Made by a program: the position numbers and the translations under genes
Assembly: GCF_018069895.1 (NCBI RefSeq)
Contig: NZ_JAGQDH010000003.1
Location: forward strand, 62,001-126,000
DNA from: Roseovarius autotrophicus
Lineage (GTDB): Bacteria > Pseudomonadota > Alphaproteobacteria > Rhodobacterales > Rhodobacteraceae
Direction: 5' to 3'
DNA length: 64,000 nucleotides
Shown here: positions 35,769 through 44,119 of the stretch, one piece after another
How the letters are laid out: every line of letters starts with the position of its first letter
Position numbering within the stretch: position 1 is the first letter of the stretch
The notes under the pieces: model-generated
The model's database searches: none
The model's input: only the letters and a program-made list of their open reading frames with translations
What the model was told of the DNA's origin: nothing

Positions 35769-36646
35769 CCCCGATGCAAACTCGCCGCCGGTTCCTGACC
35801 ATCTGCGCTGCCCTGCCGGTGGCGCTTGCCTCTGGCCGTGCCGGGGCAGAACCGGCGAGTATTTATCGCGGGCAGGCCATGGGGGCCGCCATCACGCTGC
35901 ACCTGCGCCATCCCGAGGGTGCCCGGCTTGCCGATCTGGCACTGGCCGAGATCGCGCGGCTTGAACGTATCTTCAGCCTTTATCAGGCCGACTCGGCGCT
36001 GATGCGGCTCAATGCCTCGGGGCGGCTGGATACGCCGCCGCCCGAGATGCTCGACCTGCTGAGCCTGTGCCACGCGGTGCATCATGCCAGCGGCGGGCGG
36101 TTCGACCCGACGGTGCAGCCGCTCTGGGCGGCGTTGGCGCAGGGCGAGGTGACGGACGGGATCGCGCGGGCGCGCGCGCTCATTGGCTGGGAGGGGGTAC
36201 GTTTTGACCGCGCGGCCGTGACGCTGGCGCGTCCCGGCATGGCGCTGACGCTGAATGGCGTCGCGCAGGGCTATGTGGCCGACCGGGTGGCGGCGCTGTT
36301 GCGCGCCGGGGGGCTGAAGGTGGGGTTGATCGATACCGGCGAGATATCCGCCATCGGGCAGGACTGGCCGGTGCGTATCTCGGGTGGCCCGCGCCTGCGC
36401 CTGAGCGACCGGGCGCTGGCCACCTCGGGGCTGTTCGGCACGGTTCTCGATGCGGGCGGGCGGCAGGGGCATATCCTGTCGCCGTTCGGTGATGCGGTGC
36501 CCTGGCAACGGGTCTCGATCTCGGCCCCGCGCGCGGCGGTGGCCGACGGGCTCTCGACCGCTGCCTGTCTCATGCCGGACCGCGCCGCGCTTGGTGCGAT
36601 GCTGGCGCAATTCCCCGGTGCGCGGCTTGAGGACCTGCGCGGCTAA
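35765..36646 (+). CDS. nosX: NosX, ApbE-like FAD:protein FMN transferase
   Basis: Attaches FMN covalently to a threonine of NosR in the periplasm. 293 residues. A twin-arginine-like signal (QTRRRFLTICAALPVALASG) is followed by the ApbE fold: MGAAITLHL, GGRFDPTVQPLW, LNGVAQGYVADRVAALL (the FAD-binding and catalytic core) and AAVADGLSTAACLM. A second ATG three codons in may be the real start. The stop codon shares bases CTAA with that of convergent pxpA, leaving no room for a terminator. Confidence 0.94.
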   Translation: MTPMQTRRRFLTICAALPVALASGRAGAEPASIYRGQAMGAAITLHLRHPEGARLADLALAEIARLERIFSLYQADSALMRLNASGRLDTPPPEMLDLLSLCHAVHHASGGRFDPTVQPLWAALAQGEVTDGIARARALIGWEGVRFDRAAVTLARPGMALTLNGVAQGYVADRVAALLRAGGLKVGLIDTGEISAIGQDWPVRISGGPRLRLSDRALATSGLFGTVLDAGGRQGHILSPFGDAVPWQRVSISAPRAAVADGLSTAACLMPDRAALGAMLAQFPGARLEDLRG

Positions 36647-37416
36647 CGCCGCGCGCCGTCGAACTGCGCTACATTCACGCCTGCTGCCTCCAGCCCTGCA
36701 CGCAAGGAGCGGGCGATGTCCACTGCCTCGGGCGTGTCGCCATGCAGGCAGATCGTGTCGATCCGGGTCGGTATATGCGTGCCGTCCTCGGCGATGATCG
36801 CGCCCGCGCGCAGCATCCCAAGGATACGCTCCGCCGCGTGGCTTGCGTCATGGATCACCGCGCCGGGCTTGCGCCGGTCCACCAGCGTGCAGTCGGCGTT
36901 ATAGGCGCGGTCGGCGAATATCTCGCAGGCCATGCGCGCGCCAAGGCCGCGCGCCGCCGCCTCCTGCGCCGTGCCCGCCAGCACCATGACGATGATCTCG
37001 GGCTCGACCGAGAGCGCGGCCTCATAGCACGCGCGCGCGAGCGCCTCATCCTCGGACGCCATGTTGGCCAGCGCGCCGTGCAGCTTGAGATGCCGCACGG
37101 CCCCACCCGCCGCTCGCGCCATCCCTTGCGCCGCGCCAAGCTGATAGCGCACCTGATTGGCAAGCGTGGCATGGGGCACGTCCATGCGGTTGCGGCCAAA
37201 GCCCTGAAGATCGTTGAGGCCGGGATGCGCGCCGATGCCCACGCCGCGCGCCACCGCGCGCGCCATCGTCGCCGCCATCACGTCCGCGTCGCCTGCGTGA
37301 AAGCCGCAGGCGATGTTGGCCGAACTTACCACGTCGAGCAGCGCAGCATCATCGCCCATCTTCCAGGGGCCAAAGCTCTCGCCCATATCGGCATTGAGAT
37401 CGACAGATCGTTGCAT
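36643..37416 (-). CDS. pxpA: 5-oxoprolinase subunit A (LamB/YcsF family)
   Basis: A subunit of the prokaryotic ATP-dependent 5-oxoprolinase PxpABC, which opens 5-oxoproline to glutamate. 257 residues. Typical LamB/YcsF blocks are VDLNADMGESFGPWKMGDDAALLD, SSANIACGFHAGDADVM and GIGAHPGLNDLQGFGRNRM, and CLHGDTPEAVDIA near the end. It is the last gene of the LysR/TRAP/Pxp operon, three bases after pxpC, and its stop codon overlaps that of nosX. Confidence 0.95.
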   Translation of the reverse strand: MQRSVDLNADMGESFGPWKMGDDAALLDVVSSANIACGFHAGDADVMAATMARAVARGVGIGAHPGLNDLQGFGRNRMDVPHATLANQVRYQLGAAQGMARAAGGAVRHLKLHGALANMASEDEALARACYEAALSVEPEIIVMVLAGTAQEAAARGLGARMACEIFADRAYNADCTLVDRRKPGAVIHDASHAAERILGMLRAGAIIAEDGTHIPTRIDTICLHGDTPEAVDIARSLRAGLEAAGVNVAQFDGARR

Positions 37417-37419
37417 GAC

Positions 37420-38436
37420 TCACTCCTCCTCGTTCCCGGCGATTGCGCCGCTGATGAGTTGATACGACAGAAGATCGCGGATGTCGTGCGGATCGCGCAC
37501 CAGACGGCTCAGGCGGCGGCGCAAGGTGGCGCACGCCTCGGCTGCTCGGCGCTCTGCGGCAAGCCCCTCGTCGAGGGGCACAAAGCGCAAGCGCAGCTTG
37601 GTGCCCGGTGCCGCCTGCGCCACTCGCGCCAGATCGCAGGGCAGCACCGCGCCGATGCGGGGATAGCCGCCGGTTGTCTGGCTCTCGGCCATGAGCACAA
37701 ATGGCGTGCCGTCGCCGGTGATCTGGATATCGCCGGGAACGATCGCCTCGGAGAGCACCGAGAGGCCGTCCTTGCTTGCGAATCCCTCGCCATCGGGGAT
37801 AAGCCGCACGCCCATCCGGTTGCCGCGCGCGTCGCGGGTGAACACCGTCTCTTCGAATCGTGCCACCTCGGCGGGGGCGAAAAGCCCAGTCTGATAGCCC
37901 ACCACGATCCGCACCGTGCCGCCCGTGAACCGTTCTTCGGGATCGAGCTTCAGCCCAGTCTCGGCCGCACGCCGGTCCGCGCCCACGGGCAACCGGGCGC
38001 CCGCGGTGACCACCTCGCCCAACCCTGCCGCCAGATGCGCCGAGCGCGCGCCGAGCCGTTCGGGCGTGGCGATCCCTCCGCCCAGGTGGAGATAGCCATA
38101 GACCCCCGCCAGCGTCGGACCGATCACCAGCTTTGCGCCCGCAGGCACCAGATGCGAGGCGTTCCACGCCAGCGTCGCGCCGTCGAGTTGTGCGCGCATG
38201 GGGGCGCCGGTGAGGGCGATGCGCGTGGTCTCGGTCGTTTCGAACGTGCCGCCCGTCCCGGCCATTTCCAACGCCGCCAGCGCCGGTGCCTGCCCTAGCA
38301 GCGCCGCGCCCTCGTGTAGCGCCAACCGGTCCGATGCGCCGCTGCGCGACAGGCCGAAAGCCAGATAACCGGGCCGCCCGAGATCCTGCACGCTGACGCC
38401 CGGCCCCGCCTGATGCACGATCAGCGCCCGGCTCAT
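37420..38436 (-). CDS. pxpC: 5-oxoprolinase subunit C (biotin-dependent carboxyltransferase-like, KipA type)
   Basis: PxpC (formerly KipA-like) of the 5-oxoprolinase complex. 338 residues with family blocks VQDLGRPGYLAFGLSRSGASD, AALEMAGTGGTF, GYLHLGGGI, VVGYQTGLF and ESQTTGGYPRIGAVLPCDLA. It overlaps pxpB by ATGA. Although annotated in databases as carboxyltransferase- or allophanate hydrolase-like, the pxpB-C-A order here makes the 5-oxoprolinase role the best reading. Confidence 0.94.
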   Translation of the reverse strand: MSRALIVHQAGPGVSVQDLGRPGYLAFGLSRSGASDRLALHEGAALLGQAPALAALEMAGTGGTFETTETTRIALTGAPMRAQLDGATLAWNASHLVPAGAKLVIGPTLAGVYGYLHLGGGIATPERLGARSAHLAAGLGEVVTAGARLPVGADRRAAETGLKLDPEERFTGGTVRIVVGYQTGLFAPAEVARFEETVFTRDARGNRMGVRLIPDGEGFASKDGLSVLSEAIVPGDIQITGDGTPFVLMAESQTTGGYPRIGAVLPCDLARVAQAAPGTKLRLRFVPLDEGLAAERRAAEACATLRRRLSRLVRDPHDIRDLLSYQLISGAIAGNEEE

Positions 38437-39182
38437 CGGATCGCCTCGCAGGTTGCGCCGCCGTCCGGGCCGCTTTCGCTCAGCCGCTCATAGGCTCCGC
38501 GCTCCACCGCCTCGAAAACAACCTCATCACCGGGGCGCAGCACAAAGGGCGTCTCGGACTCGGGTCGGAACAGGCGGAACGGGGTCTGGCCGATATGGCG
38601 CCATCCGGTCGGCGTCGAGACCGAAAAGAGCACCAGTTGCCGGATCGCCACCACCAGCGCGCCGACCGGAACACGGTCGGTCAGCGCCTGCTGGCGGGGG
38701 ATGTCCCAATGCGCGGGCAACTCGCCCAGATAGGGCTGACCGGGAGCGAAACCGATGGTCTGCACACGCACGCGGGTGCTGGAAATTTCCGAGGCGGCGG
38801 CCTCGGGCGAAAGCCCTGCCTCGCTTGCGGCCTCGTCCAGCTGCGGGGCAAGATCGGTGCCATAGACGGTTGGAATGCGCCAGAGGCGGCGGCCCTCGGG
38901 CAGCGGTTCGGCATACCAGTCGCGGCTGTCGAGCAGCGTTTGCAGCGCGCTCGCCACCGCATCCGGATCGGTGCGCAGCGCGTCGATGCGCAGGAAGGTG
39001 GAGACGAGAGAGGTTGAGGTCTCCTCGACGCCCTCAGGACTCGCGCGCTCGACGGCCGCGCGAAAGGCGAGAGCCGCGCGGTTGCCTGCCTCGCTCAACC
39101 GGTCGCCGAAGGAGACGAGCAGACCGTCAAGCCCCACCCGCCCGAGCCGGGGGAAAGCACCTTGGGAACTCCTGTCGGTCAC
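38433..39182 (-). CDS. pxpB: 5-oxoprolinase subunit B (KipI type)
   Basis: PxpB, homologous to the N-terminal half of allophanate hydrolase C domain/KipI. 249 residues with IPTVYGTDLAPQLDEAA, IGFAPGQPYLGELP, PRQQALTDRVPVGALVVA and the glycine-proline turn TPTGWRHIGQTPFRLF, all diagnostic. The N-terminal 25 residues are variable. It lies 33 bases after the TRAP large permease, in the same operon. Confidence 0.94.
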   Translation of the reverse strand: MTDRSSQGAFPRLGRVGLDGLLVSFGDRLSEAGNRAALAFRAAVERASPEGVEETSTSLVSTFLRIDALRTDPDAVASALQTLLDSRDWYAEPLPEGRRLWRIPTVYGTDLAPQLDEAASEAGLSPEAAASEISSTRVRVQTIGFAPGQPYLGELPAHWDIPRQQALTDRVPVGALVVAIRQLVLFSVSTPTGWRHIGQTPFRLFRPESETPFVLRPGDEVVFEAVERGAYERLSESGPDGGATCEAIR

Positions 39183-39215
39183 GTTGCTTGCGTCCTTGCC
39201 TTGCCGCTCAATGGT

Positions 39216-40499
39216 CTACTGCACCGCGTTCGGCAAAAACAGGGCGATCTGCGGAAAGGCGATGAGCAAGCCCGCCATCGCCAGCATGGTCGCCGCATAG
39301 GGCGCGGCCCCCAGCATCACCTCTGACATGCGCCCACCCTGCCGCGCGCCCTGCACCACATAGAGGTTGAGGCCCACGGGCGGGGTGATGAGCGCCATTT
39401 CGATCAGCACGATCATCAGGATGCCGAACCAGATCGGATCATAGCCCTGCGCCACGACAAGCGGCACCACGATGGGAATGGTCACCACCATGAGCGACAG
39501 CGTCTCGATGAAGAAGCCGAGCACGATGTAGATGCCGACGATCACGAGGATCGTGCCAAGCGGCGACAGGCCCATCCCCCCCAGCATGGCCTGCAACTCC
39601 CGTCCGAGACCGGCGGCGGCGAGCGTGAAGTTGAGGAAGGAGGCGCCGATCACCACCAGCATGATCATCGCCGTGATCTTGACCGTGCCCAGAAGGCTCT
39701 TGCTCAGCACCTCGGCGTTGATGCTGCCGAACAGTGCCGCGATGACAAAGGCCCCGGCGACGCCCACCGAGGCGGCCTCGGTCGGCGTCGCCCAGCCTTT
39801 GTAGATCGAGCCGATGATGACCGCGAAAAGCAGGATGATCGGGATAAGCTGCACCAGCGCACGCAGCATCTGGACAAACGGAAACACCCGCCGCGTGCCG
39901 CCCAGGTCGGGCCGGACAAGGCAGATCAGCACCGTCACCGCCATGAAGGCCAGCGCCAGTGCCAACCCGGGAATGAGACCCGCGAGAAACAGCTTTGGGA
40001 TCGAGCTTTGGGTGAGAAACCCGTATACGATAAGGTTGATCGAGGGCGGAATCATGATGCCAAGCGTGCCGCCTGCGGCGATCGCGCCCGAAAACAGCTT
40101 CGGGTCGTAACCCAGCTTTTCGGCCTGAGGCATGGCGACGGTGGCCACGGTCGCGGCGGTGGCCACCGAAGAGCCGGAGGTGGCCGAGAACATCGTCGCG
40201 GTCGCCACATTGGCATGGACAAGGCCGCCCGGCAGCCAGCTGACCCAGCGGTCGAGCGCGGCATAGGTCCGCGTGGCGATGCCGGAGCGCACGAGGACCT
40301 CGCCCAGAAGCACGAAGAAGGGAATGGCGATGAGCGTGGCATGATCCGAGGTGGACCAGACCAGGTTGCCAAGCCCCCGGATCAGCGGGAAGGGGCTGAA
40401 GAACATGTCAAGCCCGAAGCCCAGCAGGAACAGCACGATGCCCACAGGGATCGAGAGGCTCAGAAGGGCGAGAAGGCCGAAGGTTGCATAAGAGATCAT
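39216..40499 (-). CDS. TRAP transporter large permease (DctM type)
   Basis: The ion-coupled membrane channel of a tripartite ATP-independent periplasmic transporter. 427 residues and about 12 spans with the DctM marks GIATRTYAALDRWVSWLPGGLVHANVATATMFSATSGSS and GGTLGIMIPPSINLIVYGFLTQ. Start 40499 (MISYATFGLL) overlaps the small permease gene by ATGA; the open frame further upstream is Arg-rich and lies inside that gene. The pxp neighbours suggest import of 5-oxoproline, D-glutamate or a related amide. Confidence 0.95.
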   Translation of the reverse strand: MISYATFGLLALLSLSIPVGIVLFLLGFGLDMFFSPFPLIRGLGNLVWSTSDHATLIAIPFFVLLGEVLVRSGIATRTYAALDRWVSWLPGGLVHANVATATMFSATSGSSVATAATVATVAMPQAEKLGYDPKLFSGAIAAGGTLGIMIPPSINLIVYGFLTQSSIPKLFLAGLIPGLALALAFMAVTVLICLVRPDLGGTRRVFPFVQMLRALVQLIPIILLFAVIIGSIYKGWATPTEAASVGVAGAFVIAALFGSINAEVLSKSLLGTVKITAMIMLVVIGASFLNFTLAAAGLGRELQAMLGGMGLSPLGTILVIVGIYIVLGFFIETLSLMVVTIPIVVPLVVAQGYDPIWFGILMIVLIEMALITPPVGLNLYVVQGARQGGRMSEVMLGAAPYAATMLAMAGLLIAFPQIALFLPNAVQ

Positions 40500-41062
40500 T
40501 TCTGTGCCTCCGCCTCGCCAAGTGCGCCGATGGCACGGTCCGCCGCGCCGAACTCGCGGTTGAGCACCAGCACCAGCGCCGCGAGAAAGGTGAGCCAGGC
40601 CATCAGCGCGAACCAGACCCAACCTGCGAACCACGGCATCTGCACCAGTGCCAGCGGCGTTTCGAGCGGCGTGTTGGCGCGTGAGCCATTGGCAAGCGAA
40701 CGTTCCACCACAGGCCAGGCGCGCCAGCCGATCACGCTGACTGTCCCGGCAAGTGTCAGCAGAGCGAAAAGGTCAAAGGCGGCGCGAACCGCCGCGCCGC
40801 CACGCGCGCGCAGAAAGTCGATACGCACATGACCCAGTTCCATCAGCGCGTATCCCATGCCCCAGGCGGTGGCGATGGCCATGACATAGCCGCTGATCTC
40901 GTCGGTGCCGCCAAAGGAATGGGCCAGGCGACGCAGTACCACGTCGGCCAGAACCAACGCGGCGCAGCCCAGAAGCAGCGCCCCCACCCCGAGTGCCACC
41001 ACGCGGTTGATCCGGCGCAGCGCGGCGAGAAGCGCCTCGGCCCGTGCAACTGCGCCGGTCAT
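40496..41062 (-). CDS. TRAP transporter small permease (DctQ type)
   Basis: A 188-residue protein with four membrane spans: VVALGVGALLLGCAALVLADVVLR, ISGYVMAIATAWGMGYALM, AFDLFALLTLAGTVSVIGW and WVWFALMAWLTFLAALVLVLN. It carries the DctQ segment GHVRIDFL between spans. It forms the membrane complex with the large permease it overlaps. Two bases separate it from the binding-protein gene. Confidence 0.92.
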   Translation of the reverse strand: MTGAVARAEALLAALRRINRVVALGVGALLLGCAALVLADVVLRRLAHSFGGTDEISGYVMAIATAWGMGYALMELGHVRIDFLRARGGAAVRAAFDLFALLTLAGTVSVIGWRAWPVVERSLANGSRANTPLETPLALVQMPWFAGWVWFALMAWLTFLAALVLVLNREFGAADRAIGALGEAEAQK

Positions 41063-41064
41063 GC

Positions 41065-42105
41065 TCAGTTCACCCCGGCGATGGTGACGCCCACCGTGGC
41101 GCCCACGGTTTCGTTCCAGCGCTTCGCCCAGTCATTGCCCGCGCGCGCGGCCCAGTCGGGCAGCACCTTGGAGACCAGCACTTCGCGCGCCTGCTCGAAA
41201 TCGGCATCCGAGACCTCGACCAGGGTCATGCCGCGCGCCTCGCCCGCCGGGCATTCGCCATTGCCGGTGAGGCAGGCGATATCGTTCACAAGCGAATCCT
41301 GCGCGGCGGCCCAGGCGGGGTCTTCGAAATTCGCGCGCACCTCCGAGGTGATGAGCGCCTGCGTATCGGCGTCGAGGCTGTTCCAGCGGTCCAGGTTCAT
41401 CGCCGTCACCACGCTGTCCCAGCCACCCAGCGGGATCGGCAAGAGATGCGTCGAGACCTCCCACCAGCCGGCGCTATAGCCCGAGCCGGCCCCGGTCACG
41501 GCGCAGTTGACGACGCCGTTCTGAAGCGCGCCAGGCACCTCGCCAAAGCTCACGTTCACACCCTCTGCGCCGAGGGCTTCGAGGAATTGCGCGGTCATGC
41601 GCCCCGAGGCGCGGACCTTGAGCCCTTTGAGGTCGGCCAGTTCGGTGACCGGCGCGTTGCAGAACACCACCTGCGGCGGGTAGGGCGCGATGGCGAGGAC
41701 ATGGGAATTGAACCGGCTCCTGAAGATATCGGCCACCATCGGGCGCGCCGCATCGACCATCGCCCGCGCCTCGTCTGCTGTCAGGGCCAGAAGCGGCACG
41801 TCCAGCCCCTCCAGTTCAGGCGCATCGGCCACGGCGTAATCGGCCACGGTCATGCCGACGTCATAGACCCCGTCCCCCAGAAGGCGAAACACGTCAGCCA
41901 CGCCTAGGTTCATCTGGTTGTGGGTGGTCAGGTTCACGCTGATCTTGCCGCCCGAGGCCTCGGGCAGCGCCTCGGACCAGAACGGAGCCTCGTATTGCTT
42001 GTGGAGCGGCAGGCTCGACCAGCTTCCGACAACGGACAGTTCCTGCGCCATGGCGGGCGCGGCAAGCATCGTGGTTGCGGCGAGGATAGAGGTGATACGG
42101 GTCAT
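41065..42105 (-). CDS. TRAP transporter periplasmic substrate-binding protein (DctP type)
   Basis: A 346-residue secreted binding protein with signal peptide (LAAPAMAQELS). Family blocks include GKISVNLTTHNQMNLGVADVFRLLGDGVYDVG, the substrate-anchoring Arg region LKGLKVRASGRMTAQFLEALGA and FGEVPGALQNGVVNCAVTG, where the Arg in KVRASG normally binds a carboxylate. That fits a carboxylate substrate such as 5-oxoproline. First transporter gene after the cyclase-like gene, with a 25-base gap. Confidence 0.93.
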   Translation of the reverse strand: MTRITSILAATTMLAAPAMAQELSVVGSWSSLPLHKQYEAPFWSEALPEASGGKISVNLTTHNQMNLGVADVFRLLGDGVYDVGMTVADYAVADAPELEGLDVPLLALTADEARAMVDAARPMVADIFRSRFNSHVLAIAPYPPQVVFCNAPVTELADLKGLKVRASGRMTAQFLEALGAEGVNVSFGEVPGALQNGVVNCAVTGAGSGYSAGWWEVSTHLLPIPLGGWDSVVTAMNLDRWNSLDADTQALITSEVRANFEDPAWAAAQDSLVNDIACLTGNGECPAGEARGMTLVEVSDADFEQAREVLVSKVLPDWAARAGNDWAKRWNETVGATVGVTIAGVN

Positions 42106-42130
42106 TCAGTCTCTCCTTGTCGGGACGGGT

Positions 42131-42952
42131 TCAGGCGGTTTCCGGCGCCAGCACCGGGGTTTCCGCTTCTTCGGGAATATCGGTTATCAGCATGTGGCCC
42201 GGCTTGTGTGTGATGCACAGCGCGGGCGCGGCGGCCTCGAGCGCCACTTGCGGGGTGACGCCGCAGGCCCAGAATACCGGCACCTGATCGCCCGTCACCG
42301 GCGCGGGATCGCCCCAGTCGGGCCGGGTGATATCCTTGATGCCGATGGCCGCCGGGTCGCCCACATGGACGGGCGCGCCATGCGCCAGTGGATAGCACCG
42401 CGAAAGCGCAACCGCCTCCTGCACGCGCTCGGGGTCGATCGCGCGCATGCTGACGACCATGTGCGACCGGAACGGGCCTGCGGGCACGCAGGGAATGGCG
42501 GTGCGGAACATCGGCACGGTGGTGTCATGGGTCACATGCCAGAGCGGGATGCCGGCCCGGATCAGCGCGTGCTCGAATGTGAACGAGCAGCCAAGCGCGA
42601 AGGCGACCATGTCGGGCGTCCAGAGATCGGTTATGTCGGTCACAGAGCCGTCCAGCCGCCCGTGGCGATAGATGTTGTAGGCGGGCACATCGCTGCGGAT
42701 GTCGATGTCGCGCCCCAGCGTGTGCATCATCGCGTCACCTGTGTCCGACATGCCCACCAGCGGGCAAGGCTTCGGGTTGCGCTGGCAGAAGCGCATGAAA
42801 TCCAGCGCCTCCGGGGCGGGCAGGATGACGATATTGGCCTGAAGATGACCCGTGCCAAGCCCGGCGGTATGGCCGCTGTAGCGCCCGGCGCGGATCTGGG
42901 CACGCAGCGCGGGCAGGGGCGTGGTGCGCAGGGTGTCGAATCTGGCGCTCAT
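42131..42952 (-). CDS. Putative hydro-lyase/D-glutamate cyclase family protein
   Basis: A 273-residue cytoplasmic protein of the family once called DUF1445, named for D-glutamate cyclase, which turns D-glutamate into 5-oxo-D-proline. Recognisable segments are ANIVILPAPEALDFMRFCQRNPKPCPLVG, DVPAYNIYRHGRLDG, FALGCSFTFEHALIRAGIPLWH and a late PVFWACGVTPQVALEAAAPALCITHKPGHMLITD. Start 42952 follows AAAGGAGAG. Its place in one operon with the TRAP transporter and PxpABC supports a substrate connected to 5-oxoproline, but the activity is unproven. Confidence 0.87.
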   Translation of the reverse strand: MSARFDTLRTTPLPALRAQIRAGRYSGHTAGLGTGHLQANIVILPAPEALDFMRFCQRNPKPCPLVGMSDTGDAMMHTLGRDIDIRSDVPAYNIYRHGRLDGSVTDITDLWTPDMVAFALGCSFTFEHALIRAGIPLWHVTHDTTVPMFRTAIPCVPAGPFRSHMVVSMRAIDPERVQEAVALSRCYPLAHGAPVHVGDPAAIGIKDITRPDWGDPAPVTGDQVPVFWACGVTPQVALEAAAPALCITHKPGHMLITDIPEEAETPVLAPETA

Positions 42953-43025
42953 GGGCGGTCTCTCCTTTAATCGTCACGCTCGCAGCAGCGGGCAATAGAA
43001 TCAAATCGAAAATTTTTCTCGCTAT

Positions 43026-43922
43026 CTATAAAATATTATTATCTCTATCCCAGTTTTTCGCAACATCGCGGGCGGTGCGGGCAGCGTGTTCGGCCAGGTG
43101 ATTGCCGGGCTCACCCAGCCAGGAGGCGGTAAAGCGCAAGGGCCCCGGCACCCAGCCCGGATCGAATTCTCTCAGCCGCCCTGCCGCCACATGCGCCGCC
43201 CCGAGCGCGCGCGGCAGCGCCGCCACGCCAAGCCGCGCCTCAACCAGCCGGAACGCCGCAGAAAGCGAGGAGGAAGGAAAGATGCGCGCCTCCGGCCCGA
43301 CATGTTCCATCAGCAGAGCTTTCAATTCCCGATAGGGCCGGGTGGTGCGCGCATAGCTCAGAACCGGGCGGCGCAGGCAGGTCTCCGGGTCGGCGCTATC
43401 GTCGGCGGCCACATACCAAGCAAGGTCAAATCCCGGCAGGTCGAGATTGTCCACGGTATAGTCCGACACCGGCCCGAGCAGGATCGCCAGGTCGATCTCG
43501 CGCGCCAGAAGCCGGTCGCGCAGATCGCGCGAGACATCCACGGTCAGCTCGATCTCGACCTGCGGATAGGTGGCATGAAGCCGCGCGACCAGATCGGGCA
43601 ACCAGCATTGCGCGATGGTCTCCGACACGCCGATGCGCAGATGCCGCTCAAGCGCGCCGGGCGCGATCAGATCCTGCGTCAGCCGCTCGGCCAGATGGGC
43701 GAAACTCTCGGCATGGCGCAGCAGCCGCTCACCCTCGCGCGTCAACGTCATGCCGTGCGGGCCGCGCGCGAAAAGCGTGCAACGGAGCACATCTTCCAGA
43801 TTGCGGATGCGCGCGGTGACGGCCGGCTGGGTCAGGTTGAGGCTCGCCGCCGCGCGGCGCACCCCGCCGGTGCGCACGACCGCCAGAAACGTCTCCAGAT
43901 GCGCAAGGTTGAGCGGGGTCAT
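43026..43922 (-). CDS. LysR-family transcriptional regulator
   Basis: A 298-residue regulator: winged helix at residues 5-62 (LNLAHLETFLAVVRTGGVRRAAASLNLTQPAVTARIRNLEDVL) and a C-terminal periplasmic-binding-protein-like effector domain (HLRIGVSETIAQCWLPDLVARLHATYPQVEIELTVD). It is the first gene in the direction of the cyclase/TRAP/pxp operon and is probably its activator, perhaps with 5-oxoproline as effector (inference). The last codons are unusually AT-rich for this genome, and the 73-base gap that follows probably contains the operon promoter. Confidence 0.92.
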   Translation of the reverse strand: MTPLNLAHLETFLAVVRTGGVRRAAASLNLTQPAVTARIRNLEDVLRCTLFARGPHGMTLTREGERLLRHAESFAHLAERLTQDLIAPGALERHLRIGVSETIAQCWLPDLVARLHATYPQVEIELTVDVSRDLRDRLLAREIDLAILLGPVSDYTVDNLDLPGFDLAWYVAADDSADPETCLRRPVLSYARTTRPYRELKALLMEHVGPEARIFPSSSLSAAFRLVEARLGVAALPRALGAAHVAAGRLREFDPGWVPGPLRFTASWLGEPGNHLAEHAARTARDVAKNWDRDNNIL

Positions 43923-43998
43923 GGGCTGTCCTGTGGCCGGTTCGCCGCAGCATAGCGCGCGCCCGCGTGGCGCGCCATGGTGCGGCCGAGGCTGGCAA

Positions 43999-44033
43999 TT
44001 GTCATAAATTCGTCACATAACTGTTACAAATAG
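43999..44033 (+). promoter_or_regulatory. Pho box (PhoB-binding repeats) upstream of the Na/Pi symporter
   Basis: Three direct repeats at exactly 11-bp spacing: TGTCATAAATT (44000), CGTCACATAAC (44011) and TGTTACAAATA (44022). These match the PhoB box unit CTGTCATAAAT. The stretch is strikingly AT-rich in a GC-rich region and lies about 90 bp before a phosphate transporter gene, which predicts induction under phosphate starvation. Confidence 0.82.
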
Positions 44034-44119
44034 CGCGATGCGACGACGACCGCTTGCGTTGCGTGGCGCGCGGCGCGAGGCTCGGCCCTTGCGACCCATG
44101 ATCCCCGACGGAGGAATGA

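Noticed and set aside
43021-43050. AT-rich inverted repeat as a LysR-binding site
   Set aside because: It lies mostly in the last codons of the LysR gene and the symmetry is off by one base; an operator is possible but not supported enough to annotate.
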